Assembly (NCBI RefSeq): GCF_030463535.1
Contig: NC_132878.1
Location: forward strand, 87,306,355 to 87,370,354
DNA from: Salminus brasiliensis
Taxonomy: Eukaryota; Chordata; Actinopteri; Characiformes; Bryconidae
Length of the DNA stretch: 64,000 nt
Direction: 5' to 3'
Shown: positions 22,201-64,000 of the stretch, piece by piece
Position numbering within the stretch: the first letter of the stretch is position 1
Layout: each line of letters starts with the position of its first letter
The notes under the pieces: generated by a model
The model's input: only the letters and a program-made list of their open reading frames with translations
Databases searched by the model: none
What the model was told of the DNA's origin: nothing
Program-made: the position numbers and the translations under genes

Positions 22201-25200
22201 AAGCAGCTGCTGCAGAGGTGGAAAAGGAAGAAGGCAGAGGTCAAGTCAGGGTAAGAATTTATTTGTAGGTCTTACCTAAAGATGCACTTCCTAATGCAGA
22301 GTTCACATTGCGCAAACCACAAAGGGTTGTGTATTGTAGCAAAGCCGTTTGGAAAGTCAACAATCTGACGAGTGACAAATTACAGGAAAAAACCTGACTA
22401 GTGAGTTCATAAATGTAATGAGTACAATGAACAATTAATGTCCTACCATGTTCTGGGATGGCTCTAAAGGCTTCAGAAGACCTGTATTCCATCCCTCTGG
22501 TTCAGGGTTAACGAAGAGTGCAGTTAGCTGAATTGAATGAGGTGTGTGTGTGTGTGCATAAAAACTACAAAAATGTGCAGGAATGCGACCAAGTTCCAGG
22601 TAGAATCAGTGGCAATGCACTTTGAAGCTATTGCGGCAGGTCTCATGGTGGCCCACCTTGTTTCTAAGACACCTTCAATGCCCCCAGTCTATATGTTTTG
22701 TGCAGGATGACTTATTGACTAGGGTTACTCATTGTAATGAATGGTTGACCAGCCGAGCAACGGAAATCTCATTCTGTCACATAATTGCTCTTGCTTTGCT
22801 CCGTCTTAATGCTTAATTATCTCTGCTCTCTCTCTAGGTAGTCATTAAGGAACCTTCTGATCTGCCAGCATTTCAGAACATGAGTGAGTCGAGTCTTGTC
22901 TCCTTCTCCTGTTTATTAAAGCACATAACTTTGCAATCATTCATGATGAGCATTTGTATTCCTTTTTAGCTCTTGGCTCACTGTATACTGTTTGTGTTTA
23001 TCAGAGTCTGCACATCCCAGTGTGGGAGGATCAGGTGGCGCAGGTCTTCTTGGACCTCCTCCAAGAGGTCTTCTATCAGGTTAGTTTGTACATGTGGGGG
23101 CAGTCTGGTCACGTTGCGTTTCTATCGGCACGTATGAGATGTTGGCTACAAAAATAGCTCTCATCCGTTCGTGGTCTTTTAAACATATATTCTGTCTGTG
23201 TCTCAGGCGGGCCATTTGGCGGCGGCTTTCCAGATCCCACATTCCCTGGGGAGTTCGCTCCTCGGAGTGGACTGATGTCAGATTTCTCCCCAAGCATGCA
23301 CGGTGGTCTGGCCGATAATCCCATGAGGCGGGGGCAGCTTGATATGGGCAGACTGTCCAGCTCTGGCCGGTATGATAATTCCATGCCGGGACCTGACCGA
23401 CTCATGGGCAGCCCAGAGAACATGCAGCGGTATTCTAACAGCGGACACATGCGCATGGGCTCAGATGACTTTGGAGGGGGCCTGTGCAATGAGGGCATGG
23501 GCAGGTCTCATCCTGGTGACCTCCCGATGAACAGCGACAGAATGATGGGAGGTGGACCTAAAGGCCTAGAGCCTAGCAGCACCCTTGCAACGCTCCTCAG
23601 ATATCTGGTAGAGATTCTCACTTGCATGTTATGAGAACTTTAAATGTTTGGTTTTATATTACTATTGTGCCTTGCCTTTTCAGACAGCATTTTTGGACTT
23701 CCTTGGTCACTTCGTGCTCAGTACTATCTGTTCCAGCATGATGGATTAGCACAGTTTGGCAGTGTTGATTTGGGATTTACTTTGTTTTTCTATGAATGTT
23801 TTTAGGACACGTTTCGAATCGAAAATGAAGACGATGCTCAGATTGTGCTGAAGGTCACACAGAAGCTCACAGATGTCTTGATGGAATATCGTCTCCGGAG
23901 CATCTCCTCGGTAATAATCCCAACGTGGATAAGAGAATGGATTCCATGGATTGGAAATATTCTTTATTCCTTAGATCGGCCTTTTTGCTTACTACTACAT
24001 TGTAGAATCGGGATTATATGTGAATTAGGCCAAATCACAGAAAAATACAAGTGTAAACCAAGTCACATTTAAACCAGATTCCAATCCGATTACTCAAACC
24101 ACTTCAGGAGGTGGTCCGAGACGCATTAGAGCCACATGTCATAGCAGTGTAAACACATCCGTCTCTGAAAGACACATTTAGCAACTAAAACCCCTCCTAG
24201 TTCAACTGAAACCATGCACTGTTGGTGGGCATGTGATCCATGTCTATGAGGAAGGTCACCATTGAGGATGACCGCATGTAAAATTGCAAATTTCAAGACC
24301 GCTACCATCTTTAGCCCATCACAGGAAGAGGCTGTGGAGAACTGAATGCTGGGCAAGAATCAGATTTGCATATTCTGTCCCTCACAGCAATCTGATTTCA
24401 GTCTGACTAACCAGAGAAGCATTTGACTACCCAGTGTAAATGGATGCGGCAAAAATCTGATCAGATACAATCTGGATAATATTCACATGAAGTGATCAGG
24501 TGTAAACAAGGTCACTGCTTCCTAGATCCTTGAATATAATGGTGCTGCTCAGAACCACAATTGGAAATGCATCATTTACGGTATATAATTAAGATTCTAG
24601 CTCTTCTCACAATTCTCTTGACATCCGTTCTAGGGACCCAGTTCTGGTACATCAAGCTCCCTGGGCAACATGAGCTACTCTTCACGAATGTCACTCAACG
24701 ACAGATTCTCCAGCAGCATGTCAGGTACAACAGCCCCCTTCATACTGCTCCTGTGGTTCACTGCATCACTGTCCTGTTCAACAGCAATGTACTGAAGTGT
24801 TTTCTGTGTGAGAATGTATCGGTCGGTCACTCCTTTTTTTTTCTTCTTAGGAACCTGTTTTTCAGACTTTCATACAGAACACACACACAAGGTGCTCTTT
24901 GTGGCTCGACATTTGTTCTGTTTAGCCAATTTAATGAGTCTATTTTTCCAAAGAGTTTTTCAGAATGCATGATAATCCTGATCAGTGGGTTGACTGAGAA
25001 AATCACATCACATCCCCCATAGTTTCTGAAGGGAATGCAGCTTTATTGAACTGATTATTAAACTGATAAATGTTCCACCATATGCCTTATGTCCACAAGT
25101 GTCCAGCTTCAGAGTCTAAAAGGCTTAGATTAGCAGTTAGTTTTTTGAAGGTTTGAGTAGGACTGCTAAACTGTATGCAAGCCCTCCAGGACCGAAATTG

Positions 25201-25685
25201 CACACCGCTGCTGTTAATCCCTGTTCTTCAGTTCTGACTGAGGAATGCAATAATTGCTTGCAGTGGAGAAACAGAACGTTGTCTAACAAAATGCCACAAT
25301 CCTTTATTAGCAAAGTTGTACAAGAAAATACCAAATGTTATAGACCAAGGTTTGTAACTAGCCAATGTATAATCCAACACATTTACAGTTAGTTGTATTA
25401 TCGAACATTTGGTTTCACCTTGCTTGGTCATTTAGGAAACAAAATTCTTAAAATATAAACAAAAAGGAAATGAAGGACGTAACGACCACGAGCAAAACAG
25501 ATACATTAGTAATGACTTGGGTAATGGTTACTTTCTCTCTGACACGAGTAGAACGTTTTTGTTCTCTGAGACGTGAAACAAGCTGTTGATTGGCACAACT
25601 GTTAGTGCACACACACTGTACCATCTTTCACATGTGCACCCTTTCTCCTCCTCTATTTACAGGCCCTTCGAGATACTACAACTGA
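16054..25685 (+). CDS. Uncharacterised U1/matrin-type zinc-finger protein (388 aa, 11 coding exons)
   Basis: Coding exons are 16054-16104, 18304-18334, 19944-20021, 20095-20234, 22125-22250, 22838-22883, 23005-23079, 23207-23607, 23806-23910, 24634-24724 and 25663-25685. All have GT-AG borders and a continuous frame of 1167 nt ending in TGA. Residues 54-100 hold GLQYIWEYRSP and a single finger CKLC(x11)HITGWKH (Cys74, Cys77, His89, His95), a C-x2-C-x11-H-x5-H spacing typical of U1/matrin RNA-binding fingers. Next come a Lys/Glu/Ala helix (residues about 105-140), a Gly/Met/Ser/Arg-rich low-complexity segment (about 160-310), a compact helical stretch (residues about 312-350, DDAQIVLKVTQKLTDVLMEY) and a Ser-rich tail ending GPSRYYN. 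This suggests a nuclear RNA-associated protein. I do not recognise a named orthologue, so function is inference. Confidence 0.85.
16174..16210. repeat. (TA)n microsatellite
   Basis: About 18 TA units lie 70 bp downstream of the first coding exon of the zinc-finger gene. Confidence 0.95.
16255..16710 (-). mobile_element. 3' end of a non-LTR retrotransposon (LINE), decayed
   Basis: Read on the minus strand, 16710-16470 resembles the last part of a fish LINE ORF. It reads ...ASDDVGVELDSLMAV, then CKTDSTDTHHRRSFLPVAIK, then a CT-rich end, followed by an AT-rich 3' tail with AATAATAATAA. A comparable LINE 3' tail in the other orientation lies at 30050-30337. Frameshifts prevent a continuous ORF. 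The clade is not determined. Confidence 0.55.
18606..18693 (+). repeat. 88-bp direct repeat, copy 1
   Basis: The segment AACTTCAACATAAAGTCCTG ... GAGCCCAGGTCA recurs at 19109-19196 with about five mismatches in 88 bp. Copy 1 sits in plain intron of the zinc-finger gene. Confidence 0.85.
18943..19340 (+). mobile_element. SINE (family 1) split by an inserted 88-bp repeat copy
   Basis: The head GTGGCTCAGCAGCCAGAGCA, a B-box-like GGGTTCGGTACC and the middle CAATGGCTGCCCACTGCTCT end near 19108. The SINE tail (GATGGGTTAAAGGCGGAGG, then ATTCCATCTGTGTCCAACAT) resumes after about 19255. Between them lie the 88-bp copy (19109-19196) and about 60 bp of other sequence. The whole lies in intron 2 of the zinc-finger gene. 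Confidence 0.75.
20627..21236 (-). mobile_element. Solo LTR (family L), copy 1, with CTGT target duplication
   Basis: The element starts TGTCGG and ends CCATCA, flanked on both sides by the 4-bp direct repeat CTGT (20623-20626 and 21237-21240). On the minus strand it carries TATATAAGG (20831-20823) followed about 113 bp on by AATAAA (20710-20705), the order expected for U3-R-U5. No internal retroelement genes adjoin it, so it is a solo LTR (610 bp). It sits antisense to the zinc-finger gene in intron 4. Confidence 0.85.
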
Positions 25686-25949
25686 GCTGCTCCAGTGATC
25701 CCACGTGTTTGGCTCTCTGCATGTGAACAACTCCATGTACTTTTTAGTACAAATGTTTTAATTCATCTTTTTAATTTTTAGGACCAAATTACCTACTGAA
25801 TTCTGAATTAGGCTTTTCTGATTACTGCACATCGTCAAGATAGCGTTCAGCAGGGCGATACAGGAATTTACTTTACGTTTATTCAGCTCACCCTTAAAGG
25901 ATATAGTGTATATTTGTAAGGTGTTTAAGACCTTTTCTACAGCAATCTC

Positions 25950-25955
25950 AATAAA
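25950..25955 (+). terminator. Polyadenylation signal of the zinc-finger gene
   Basis: AATAAA lies 265 nt after the stop codon. It is the first good signal downstream, giving a short 3' UTR. Confidence 0.7.
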
Positions 25956-26682
25956 GTGAACTTGGAAAAAAATATATTGTTCTTGTAATGCAAATATAAC
26001 TGTTGTGGTTATTTTTACTCCTATGTCTGTGACACAACAGGATGCGTGAGACAGCGACAATCACACTTTCAGCTCAGAGCTCATGCTAAGATCACAACTG
26101 CAAACCCAATTCTAGTGTCTGTAAATTCTAACTGTTCATACAATACAGTTCCATTCTTGCGTTTTTATCCAAGAGTAGCACTTTAATGGTCTATTGCCCC
26201 TCAGAAATTGGCCATTATGCAGATGTTGCTGCATTTAAATACAAAGAGGTGTCAGATGGTTCTTTAAGTGATCATGCAGAGTTGATTAGTTGAAGCAGGT
26301 GTGTTGGGAGAAAGGAAAACACAAACATGGAGGACATGGTGCCTCCAAAATCAGGGTTAAGAAACACTGCTAAACAGCACTACAGCAAAGATCTGATCAA
26401 AGACCTGCTTTTGCTTAGAGCTTAGTAATTTATACTCTTTCTACTAACTCATTTTAATATCTTATTTACTGATCTAAAGAGCTAGTTTGCAATAGTCCTG
26501 ACCACTAAAAACATCTCCGCAGCAGGCCCCACATTAAGATCTGGTAACCATTTACTCAAACCTCCTTGGTCGTAGTTTACCAAAAGTACACTGGCGTGGA
26601 ATTATTCCTAGCATCAGGTGTGCACAAACTGCAACCATAGAAATAATTCCACATGATGGTGGCATGACTGTACATTTCAGGG

Positions 26683-26688
26683 TTTATT
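26683..26688 (-). terminator. rbm12b: Polyadenylation signal of rbm12b
   Basis: TTTATT on the plus strand reads AATAAA on the minus strand, 266 nt after the rbm12b stop codon. Confidence 0.65.
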
Positions 26689-26953
26689 ACACTAATGTAA
26701 TTTTTTTAAAAAACTTTCAAAACATTGAACAGGAAAAAACTGGAGTAAAACCTCCACTCGGGTCAGCGCTGACCATTTTGGCTAAAACGCCAGACATCGG
26801 TATTTCCCATGCAAATGATTTTCAAACACTCACACATGAATGGACAGTGTAATAGCACGACAAGAGGGCTTTAGTATGTGTTAGTCTTTTATATGTACAG
26901 GTCACTGTTCAGCCTTGGAGCCTCCTCCTTGGACTGTTCTCAAAGCTCTCGGT

Positions 26954-28648
26954 TCAGTGTGGTTCCCGCAGAATAGTCTTCATCTGTTGTGGTGAAATAC
27001 AGGTAAGCATTATTTGCTGTCCCAAGAACATGCTTCCATGCAGACTGCGAGCGTCTCTGGCGGCTTGTTCAGAGCCGAACTGGATGACCGCCTCCCCAAT
27101 GCTGTTTCCCCACTCATCCCTAAGCAACGTAACATCACTCTCATGGACGCCGTACAGACAGAAGAAGTCCTTCACCTCCCTTTTCTGCACATCGGCTGGG
27201 AAATTCCGGGCATAGATGCAGGACGGCACAGTCCGGTCCTGCGCTCCATAAGGCGCTGCTCTTGGAGGGTCTTTGAGCCTTTCCTTGTACATTATGTCCT
27301 TCATTTTTTCCATGGTAACAGAGGACACGTCGAGCACTTTGGAGCCGTTGGGGGTTCCATCCATGTTCATGGCTGTGGCGTAATCCTCTGGATGCGTAAA
27401 CATGATGAACGCAGTAGATGTTCGCTGTCCCCTGCAGTTCAGCAGATGGACGATTTTGTTGTTGGGAATGTGAGCGCAACAGAATAGCGCCTTTATCTCC
27501 GTTTTAGTCGTTTGCGGAAAAAGGTTCTTTACCATGACACAGTACTCTTGTCCAGGCAGCGGAGAGTCAAAGCGTTGCCGCTTCGGAGATCCGGAGAGCG
27601 ACCGGTCTTCTGAAAGTCGTTTGATTGGCGGGGTCCAGGACAAACATTTGTCAGGAGAGCTTCTGTCCAGTTCAGAGGACGTGGAACACTGGCCGTGTTC
27701 ATACGGCTCCATGGCATACGTCCACATCCTTTCATAGGCCGTCCTGACCTCCACAAAGGAGTCCCCGTTATCCACGTGGCTGTACTTCAGGCCCTCCTCA
27801 GCCTCTTCCAAACTAGCCACCTTCACTAGGCAGCACTGGTCACGGCCTAGAAAGACATTTGGTATGAAATCCAGCACGGACAGGCCCTTAAGGAACCGGC
27901 GAACTTCTTTAATGGCAACATTGCTAGGAAGTCCATAAAGACGAAGATAGCCAGGTTCACAGGACTTGGTCTCTCTCGTTCCTCGCTCATGCTCTTCGTG
28001 CACTCTTATTGGCTGTGGGACTCGTTCCTGCAGTTTGCTCTTAATAGGGAATGTTTGGGCCGTTCCTTGACTCGCATGGTTTCTAGACTGAGGTAAAGCT
28101 GGTGGCTGGTAAGTGCTGACTGGTGGCAACTGGGTTTGGCTTTCTTGGTTGCTGTTATTTGATTGCATTCCTTGAATGGCAGCCACTAGGCCCAGCAGTA
28201 GAGCGGTGCCCAAGTCTGGCGGTGATGGCGATTGGGACGGTGCCGGCTGTGGCTCTACGGCCTTCCTCTCCAGCTCTGCCTTCCTCATCTTAAGCTCTGC
28301 CCTCTTCTTCTTCTTCTCCTCCACCTTTACCTTTTTCTTCTCCGCCTCAGCTTTCCTGTTTTCCACGGCCGAGCATTTCTGCTTCCGTAACCGGGACTCC
28401 ATTTTATGCTTGAAGTCGGCTAAGCTGCTAACCTGAAGGGTGACCGATGATCCTCGGAGGAGCTCCCCAGAGCGCTCCATGGCCAGCTGGCCCTCTCTCT
28501 CTGTCGTAAATATAATAAAGGCTTCTCCTCGCCTGCCACCAATGATATGCACGCCGCCTTCAGGAATGTGCAGGCCATGGAAGAAGGCACGGATGTCCTC
28601 AGAGCCTGCATCGGCACTCAGGCCCAGCAGACGCCGCACTACCACCAT
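26954..28648 (-). CDS. rbm12b: RBM12B, multi-RRM RNA-binding protein (564 aa, single coding exon)
   Basis: The product starts MVVVRRLLGLSADAGSEDIR and continues HGLHIPEGGVHIIGG, matching the first RRM of vertebrate RBM12B. RRM-like domains are at residues about 2-75, 233-305 (GYLRLYGLPSN), 368-445 (YCVMVKNLFPQ) and 476-550 (SCIYARNFPAD). A Lys/Glu-rich probable coiled coil lies at 85-130 and a Pro/Gln/Ser linker at 133-230. The ATG at 28648 was chosen because an acceptor (TTCTGCAG) ends at 28657, so the longer ORF upstream to 28729 is intronic. Human RBM12B is about 1000 aa with long Arg-rich repeats, which this fish protein lacks. Position next to tmem67, transcribed away from it, is the conserved vertebrate order. 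It is likely nuclear; the exact RNA targets are unknown. Confidence 0.95.
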   Translation of the reverse strand: MVVVRRLLGLSADAGSEDIRAFFHGLHIPEGGVHIIGGRRGEAFIIFTTEREGQLAMERSGELLRGSSVTLQVSSLADFKHKMESRLRKQKCSAVENRKAEAEKKKVKVEEKKKKRAELKMRKAELERKAVEPQPAPSQSPSPPDLGTALLLGLVAAIQGMQSNNSNQESQTQLPPVSTYQPPALPQSRNHASQGTAQTFPIKSKLQERVPQPIRVHEEHERGTRETKSCEPGYLRLYGLPSNVAIKEVRRFLKGLSVLDFIPNVFLGRDQCCLVKVASLEEAEEGLKYSHVDNGDSFVEVRTAYERMWTYAMEPYEHGQCSTSSELDRSSPDKCLSWTPPIKRLSEDRSLSGSPKRQRFDSPLPGQEYCVMVKNLFPQTTKTEIKALFCCAHIPNNKIVHLLNCRGQRTSTAFIMFTHPEDYATAMNMDGTPNGSKVLDVSSVTMEKMKDIMYKERLKDPPRAAPYGAQDRTVPSCIYARNFPADVQKREVKDFFCLYGVHESDVTLLRDEWGNSIGEAVIQFGSEQAARDARSLHGSMFLGQQIMLTCISPQQMKTILREPH

Positions 28649-28656
28649 GGCGGGAA

Positions 28657-28912
28657 CTGCAGAACACGTGACACTGCTGAGAGAAAACAAGACACAAAAT
28701 ACTGAAGAGAATTTCAACCCAAAACCCACCCCAGCATTTCAACCACCGTGCAGTGCAGTAAAGCCCCGCTTCGCTGAACCGCCGCCCCCCAGGAGTCTCC
28801 CTCCCTCTGCTTTGTTCCGCAGCTGGACGGAGAGGCAGCGGCGGCAGCGGCGGCCCTACTGAAACGAACAGGGGCGAACGGCGAACCGCCATCTCCACCG
28901 CAATCGACTTAC
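28657..28912 (-). other. rbm12b: rbm12b 5' UTR intron
   Basis: On the minus strand a strong donor (AAAG/GTAAGTCG, donor GT at 28912-28911) and the acceptor ending at 28657 bound a 256-nt CpG-rich intron. Exon 2 begins 8 nt before the start codon. The first, non-coding exon therefore ends at 28913 and probably begins within about 29.0-29.05 kb. Confidence 0.7.
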
Positions 28913-29058
28913 CTTTCACGTTTTCGTAAAAAAACGGGATTAATTTTAAACTGAGGTTTAATTACACCGGTTTGTTGACTTATAATCGGCGACCATTCAC
29001 CTCAACCTAACGCCTCGTGGTTTTAAGAGACTGATCAGCTCTGCCCGCAACTTTTAAA

Positions 29059-29091
29059 GGGGCGGGGCGGGAGGAAGTGTGGGCGGCCAAT
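29059..29091 (-). promoter_or_regulatory. rbm12b: GC boxes and CCAAT motif of the rbm12b promoter
   Basis: GGGGCGGGGCGGG (29059-29071) contains overlapping Sp1-type GC boxes, and CCAAT occurs at 29087-29091. They lie just upstream of the predicted non-coding first exon of rbm12b, at the edge of a CpG-rich block (about 28740-29110). Confidence 0.6.
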
Positions 29092-29204
29092 AGGAAGACG
29101 GTATGCGTTGAAGGAGGCGGGATGAACAGTGGTTGGGAGCCTATAGGAAGAGACGAGCCAACAAAGCAAACCGAGTAAACTTTAGAAACTTTTAAAGGGA
29201 CAGA

Positions 29205-29205
<1 letters not shown>

Positions 29206-29254
<49 letters not shown>

Positions 29255-29276
29255 CATTATTATTATTATTATTTAA
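29206..29276. repeat. (TTA)n trinucleotide microsatellite
   Basis: About 23 TTA/ATT units with one TCA interruption. On the minus strand it reads as poly-AAT, which creates a spurious asparagine run. A shorter relative lies at 29556-29582. Confidence 0.95.
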
Positions 29277-29279
29277 AGA

Positions 29280-29555
29280 CACCCATATTCACCATTTGTG
29301 TTGGATGCAGATGGAGTTTGACCTCCACCTTTAACCCGTCCATGCAGTGAACGCACACCCACACACACCCACACACACAGTGACAGTGAGCACACGTGGC
29401 TGGACCGGTGGGCAGCCATCACTGCATCGCTGGGGAGCAGAGAGGGTGAAGGGCCTTGCTCATGGGCCCAACAGTGGTAGTTGACCAAGCACGGGTATCA
29501 AACCCACAACCCTGTCGTCAATAGCCTGGTGTTCAAACTGCTGAGCAGCTACCAC
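29280..29555 (-). mobile_element. SINE (family 1), near full length
   Basis: On the minus strand the head GTGGTAGCTGCTCAGCAG, the B-box region GGGTTTGATACCC, the body with CTTCACCCTCTCTGCTCCC and the tail GATGGGTTAAAGGTGGAGG...ATTCACC... are in the order seen in the other copies. It lies about 200 bp upstream of the rbm12b promoter. Confidence 0.75.
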
Positions 29556-30049
29556 TTATTATTATTACTATTATTATTATTATCACATTATTATCATCAA
29601 TGTTAAAATATATCATCACTGTCATGCAAAAACCTCTAAATATTTCTAAAATGTTCTCTCTAGTCCATCACAGGGTTTTAACTGTCAATGGAAGTCAGTG
29701 TGAAAAGATATCATTAAAAGACCTCATGAAATATGGGCACATTGTAAAGAACTACCAGATTAACATGATGTGAAGTAAGAAATAGCACAGAAAATGGAGA
29801 TGCAAAGTTACATGACAACATAATGCCATTATTATATAAAAAAAAAAGGAGCTTATCCAGAAACTCTGGGCATAAGGTCAGAAAACACCTTGGGCAGGCT
29901 GCCAGTCCATTGCAGGGTTACACACACTTTTACATTTGAGGTCTCTTTCTGATGCTCTTACCCAGAACGACTGAAATGTGAGTCAAATGTTCTACAGGTA
30001 GGTGAATGAAGTGAACTTCTGAACACGCTCTCTCTCTCCAACCATTTAC

Positions 30050-30337
30050 CCCAGATAAAATGGGAAGCATTTTTGCACAAAGCATTTGCACTAATAACTT
30101 TACTACCTCACTGGACTCTATTTATTACACATTGCACAATTTGCACAATACCGGCAATTATTTATTATTCTCTGTCTGTACTGTGTTGTGTTGTCTGTCC
30201 GCACTTGTTTGTGTTGCACTTGTGTTCTGTATGCACTGTCTATGTTGCACCATGGTCCTGGAGGAACGTTGTTTCGTTTCACTGTGTACTCTGTATGTAG
30301 TTGAAATGACAATTAAACCCACTTGACTTGACTTGTT
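30050..30337 (+). mobile_element. LINE 3' end, decayed
   Basis: An A/T-rich 3' UTR reads TATTTATTACACATTGCACA ... TTGCACCATGGTCCTGGAGG ... CTGTATGTAGTTGAAATGAC and ends AATTAAACCCACTTGACTTG. This matches the typical 3' tail of fish non-LTR elements, which end in ATGACAATAAA-like sequence followed by short terminal repeats. The upstream coding part is missing. Confidence 0.6.
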
Positions 30338-30394
30338 AGGAGTCTTGCCCAATGCACTCATATTGGTGTAGTAGGGTGGTGTCCATCTGTCTGT

Positions 30395-30466
30395 CTTCAG
30401 GAATGTGTGGCCTCAGAGCCTGCATCCGCACTCAGGCCCAGCAGACACCTTCACCATGGCGGGAAA
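30395..30466 (-). pseudogene. Truncated, frameshifted copy of the 5' coding end of rbm12b
   Basis: The plus-strand segment CTTCAGGAATGTG ... TCAGAGCCTGCAT ... CACTCAGGCCCAGCAGAC ... CACCATGGCGGGAA parallels rbm12b at 28558-28656, in the same orientation. Relative to rbm12b it lacks about 23 bp internally and about 5 bp just after the ATG, so the frame is broken and a stop follows after 14 codons. Similarity stops almost exactly at the rbm12b exon-2 boundary (28656), which hints at a processed origin, although a decayed segmental copy is also possible. It lies about 950 bp upstream of tmem67. Confidence 0.8.
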
Positions 30467-30686
30467 GAACCTCTTTTCCTACGAACAGTTGGGTTAGAGA
30501 TCAGGGGTGAACTTGCAATTATCCCTAGTTAGGCGACGCTACATTAACCTGCCTGTGTAACATGATTCAAATAAAAGTTATAAGAGCCTGCACTAATGAA
30601 TTGTGCACAAAGTTAAAAGGATTTGGTACACAAAACCACACAAACAACATAATCTAATCTAATCTAACATAATCTGATATAATCTA

Positions 30687-30928
30687 ATGGATCAGTGATA
30701 GCTCAGTGGTTAAAGCACCGGCCCTTGAGCAAGGCCCTTCACCCTCTCTGCTCCCTGGGAGCTGCAGCAATGGCTGCCACCCGTTCCGGGCTACATGTGC
30801 TCACTGTCACTGTGTGCGTTTGATCACTAGTATGTGTGTGTGTATTTTTTTTACTGCACGGATGGGTTAAAAGAGGAGGCCAAATTCCATCTGTGTCCAA
30901 CACTAATGGTGAATAGGGGTGTCTTGTC
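30687..30928 (+). mobile_element. SINE (family 1), internally deleted
   Basis: The head GATAGCTCAGTGGTTAAAGC joins directly to CCCTTGAGCAAGGCCCTTCA. The middle GCAGCAATGGCTGCCACCC and the tail GGATGGGTTAAAAGAGGAGG...GTCCAACACTAATGG follow. The B-box region is missing, so it is probably inactive. Confidence 0.7.
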
Positions 30929-31416
30929 TGGTGTATAGTTCCCATATGTGGGACGTCAATCATCTATCCCAAGTGTAACCATAAGGGGGTGAAAATTAGC
31001 CCCCACCTTTTCTTTACATGAACACACATTTGGATCAACTTAACATCTCTGTACGGTACTGTGGAAAGAAAAAGAAAAATCTACACATCTAATCCCCATT
31101 AGGTTTACAGATCATGAGCAGTCCCACAGCTTGCTCTCCTTGCCCAAGACAAGCACATGGGACCCCCACCATACTATCCCTCACCTTCAGGTCTATGAAC
31201 AACAGCATATGTATCTAATACACTTAGCTACCTACCTCACTGCTAAATAACTAGTTTGCATTATAATACAGATATAATACAGAGTTTAAGTGCTGGATAT
31301 CATTAAAAACGATATAAATATATATAAATATTAAGGAAGTAATGGTGCAGTAGCAGTAAGAGGAGAGCAGCGTCAGTGTTTACTACAGGAAGAGGCGGGT
31401 CTTCCTGTTCTGCACC

Positions 31417-64000
<32,584 letters not shown>

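Larger units (their letters stand above)
25686..26953. other. Convergent 3' UTRs and spacer between the zinc-finger gene and rbm12b
   Basis: The zinc-finger 3' UTR runs rightwards to about 25.97 kb and the rbm12b 3' UTR runs leftwards to about 26.66 kb, leaving about 700 bp between the predicted cleavage sites. I see no RNA gene or transposon boundary in it. The 100-codon minus ORF at 25758-26060 has no recognisable family. Confidence 0.6.

Noticed and set aside
23109..23498. 129-codon minus-strand ORF
   Set aside because: Antisense of zinc-finger gene exon 8. The plus frame joins in phase on both sides.
24000..24520. Possible inverted-repeat transposon in the zinc-finger gene intron
   Set aside because: Both edges contain GTGTAAAC-type sequence (AGTGTAAACCAAGTCACAT and GGTGTAAACAAGGTCACT) but in direct orientation, with no convincing inverted ends.
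27014..27487. 157-codon plus-strand ORF
   Set aside because: Antisense shadow of the rbm12b coding exon. The minus-strand frame has recognisable RRM domains.
28649..28729. N-terminal extension of the rbm12b ORF by 27 codons
   Set aside because: The extension has no similarity to RBM12B and lies upstream of a clear TTCTGCAG acceptor, so it is intron.
28440..28862. 140-codon plus-strand ORF
   Set aside because: Antisense to rbm12b and its CpG-rich 5' region. No homology and no promoter logic.
29007..29282. 91-codon minus-strand ORF with a long asparagine run
   Set aside because: It is a translation of the (TTA)n microsatellite plus SINE tail. No conserved sequence and no splice context.

Overview
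This window is vertebrate nuclear DNA, almost certainly from a ray-finned fish. It is AT-rich, with multi-exon genes, GT-AG introns, dense microsatellites and many transposon, SINE and LTR remnants of the kind common in teleosts. It is not bacterial: no operons, CRISPR arrays or prokaryotic mobile elements are visible. I cannot name the species. The repeat style suggests an ostariophysan, but that is a weak guess.

Four protein-coding genes account for all the coding sequence I can support. (1) tex10 lies on the minus strand from 13417 down to 1877. Nine coding exons give residues 1 to about 668, and the C-terminal third lies beyond the left edge. (2) An unnamed gene for a U1/matrin-type zinc-finger protein lies on the plus strand (16054-25685, 11 coding exons, 388 aa) and is head-to-head with tex10. 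(3) rbm12b lies on the minus strand (26954-28648, one coding exon, 564 aa, four RRM-like domains). It converges on the zinc-finger gene and has a GC-rich promoter near 28.9-29.1 kb. (4) tmem67 (meckelin) lies on the plus strand (31417 to the right edge, 27 coding exons visible, 921 residues). It is divergent from rbm12b and cut off at base 64000. Reading frame and splice phase are continuous across every exon junction I assigned in all four genes.

The rest is introns and short intergenic spacers filled with repeats. These include: three related solo LTRs with exact 4-bp target duplications (20.6, 38.4 and 62.4 kb), one of them nested in an older repeat; a fourth unrelated solo-LTR-like element (41.3 kb); a 1-kb terminal-inverted-repeat transposon (0.75-1.77 kb); a 389-bp element with identical 27-bp inverted ends (10.6 kb); several SINE copies with pol III boxes; decayed Tc1-like and LINE pieces; a dispersed hairpin element seen at least five times; and a 30-bp minisatellite with a 120-bp higher-order period in a tex10 intron.

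The genes do not form one pathway. TEX10 acts in 60S ribosome maturation, RBM12B is an RNA-binding protein, and meckelin is a ciliary transition-zone receptor. The RBM12B-TMEM67 divergent pair is conserved with mammals. The adjacency of tex10 is not the human arrangement. The most notable local observations are a frameshifted 5' fragment copy of rbm12b lying between rbm12b and tmem67, a homology-supported GC-AG intron in tmem67, splice sites embedded in GT-repeat microsatellites, the higher-order minisatellite, and a predicted upstream ORF in tex10 whose stop would overlap the main start codon. I found no convincing wholly new system.
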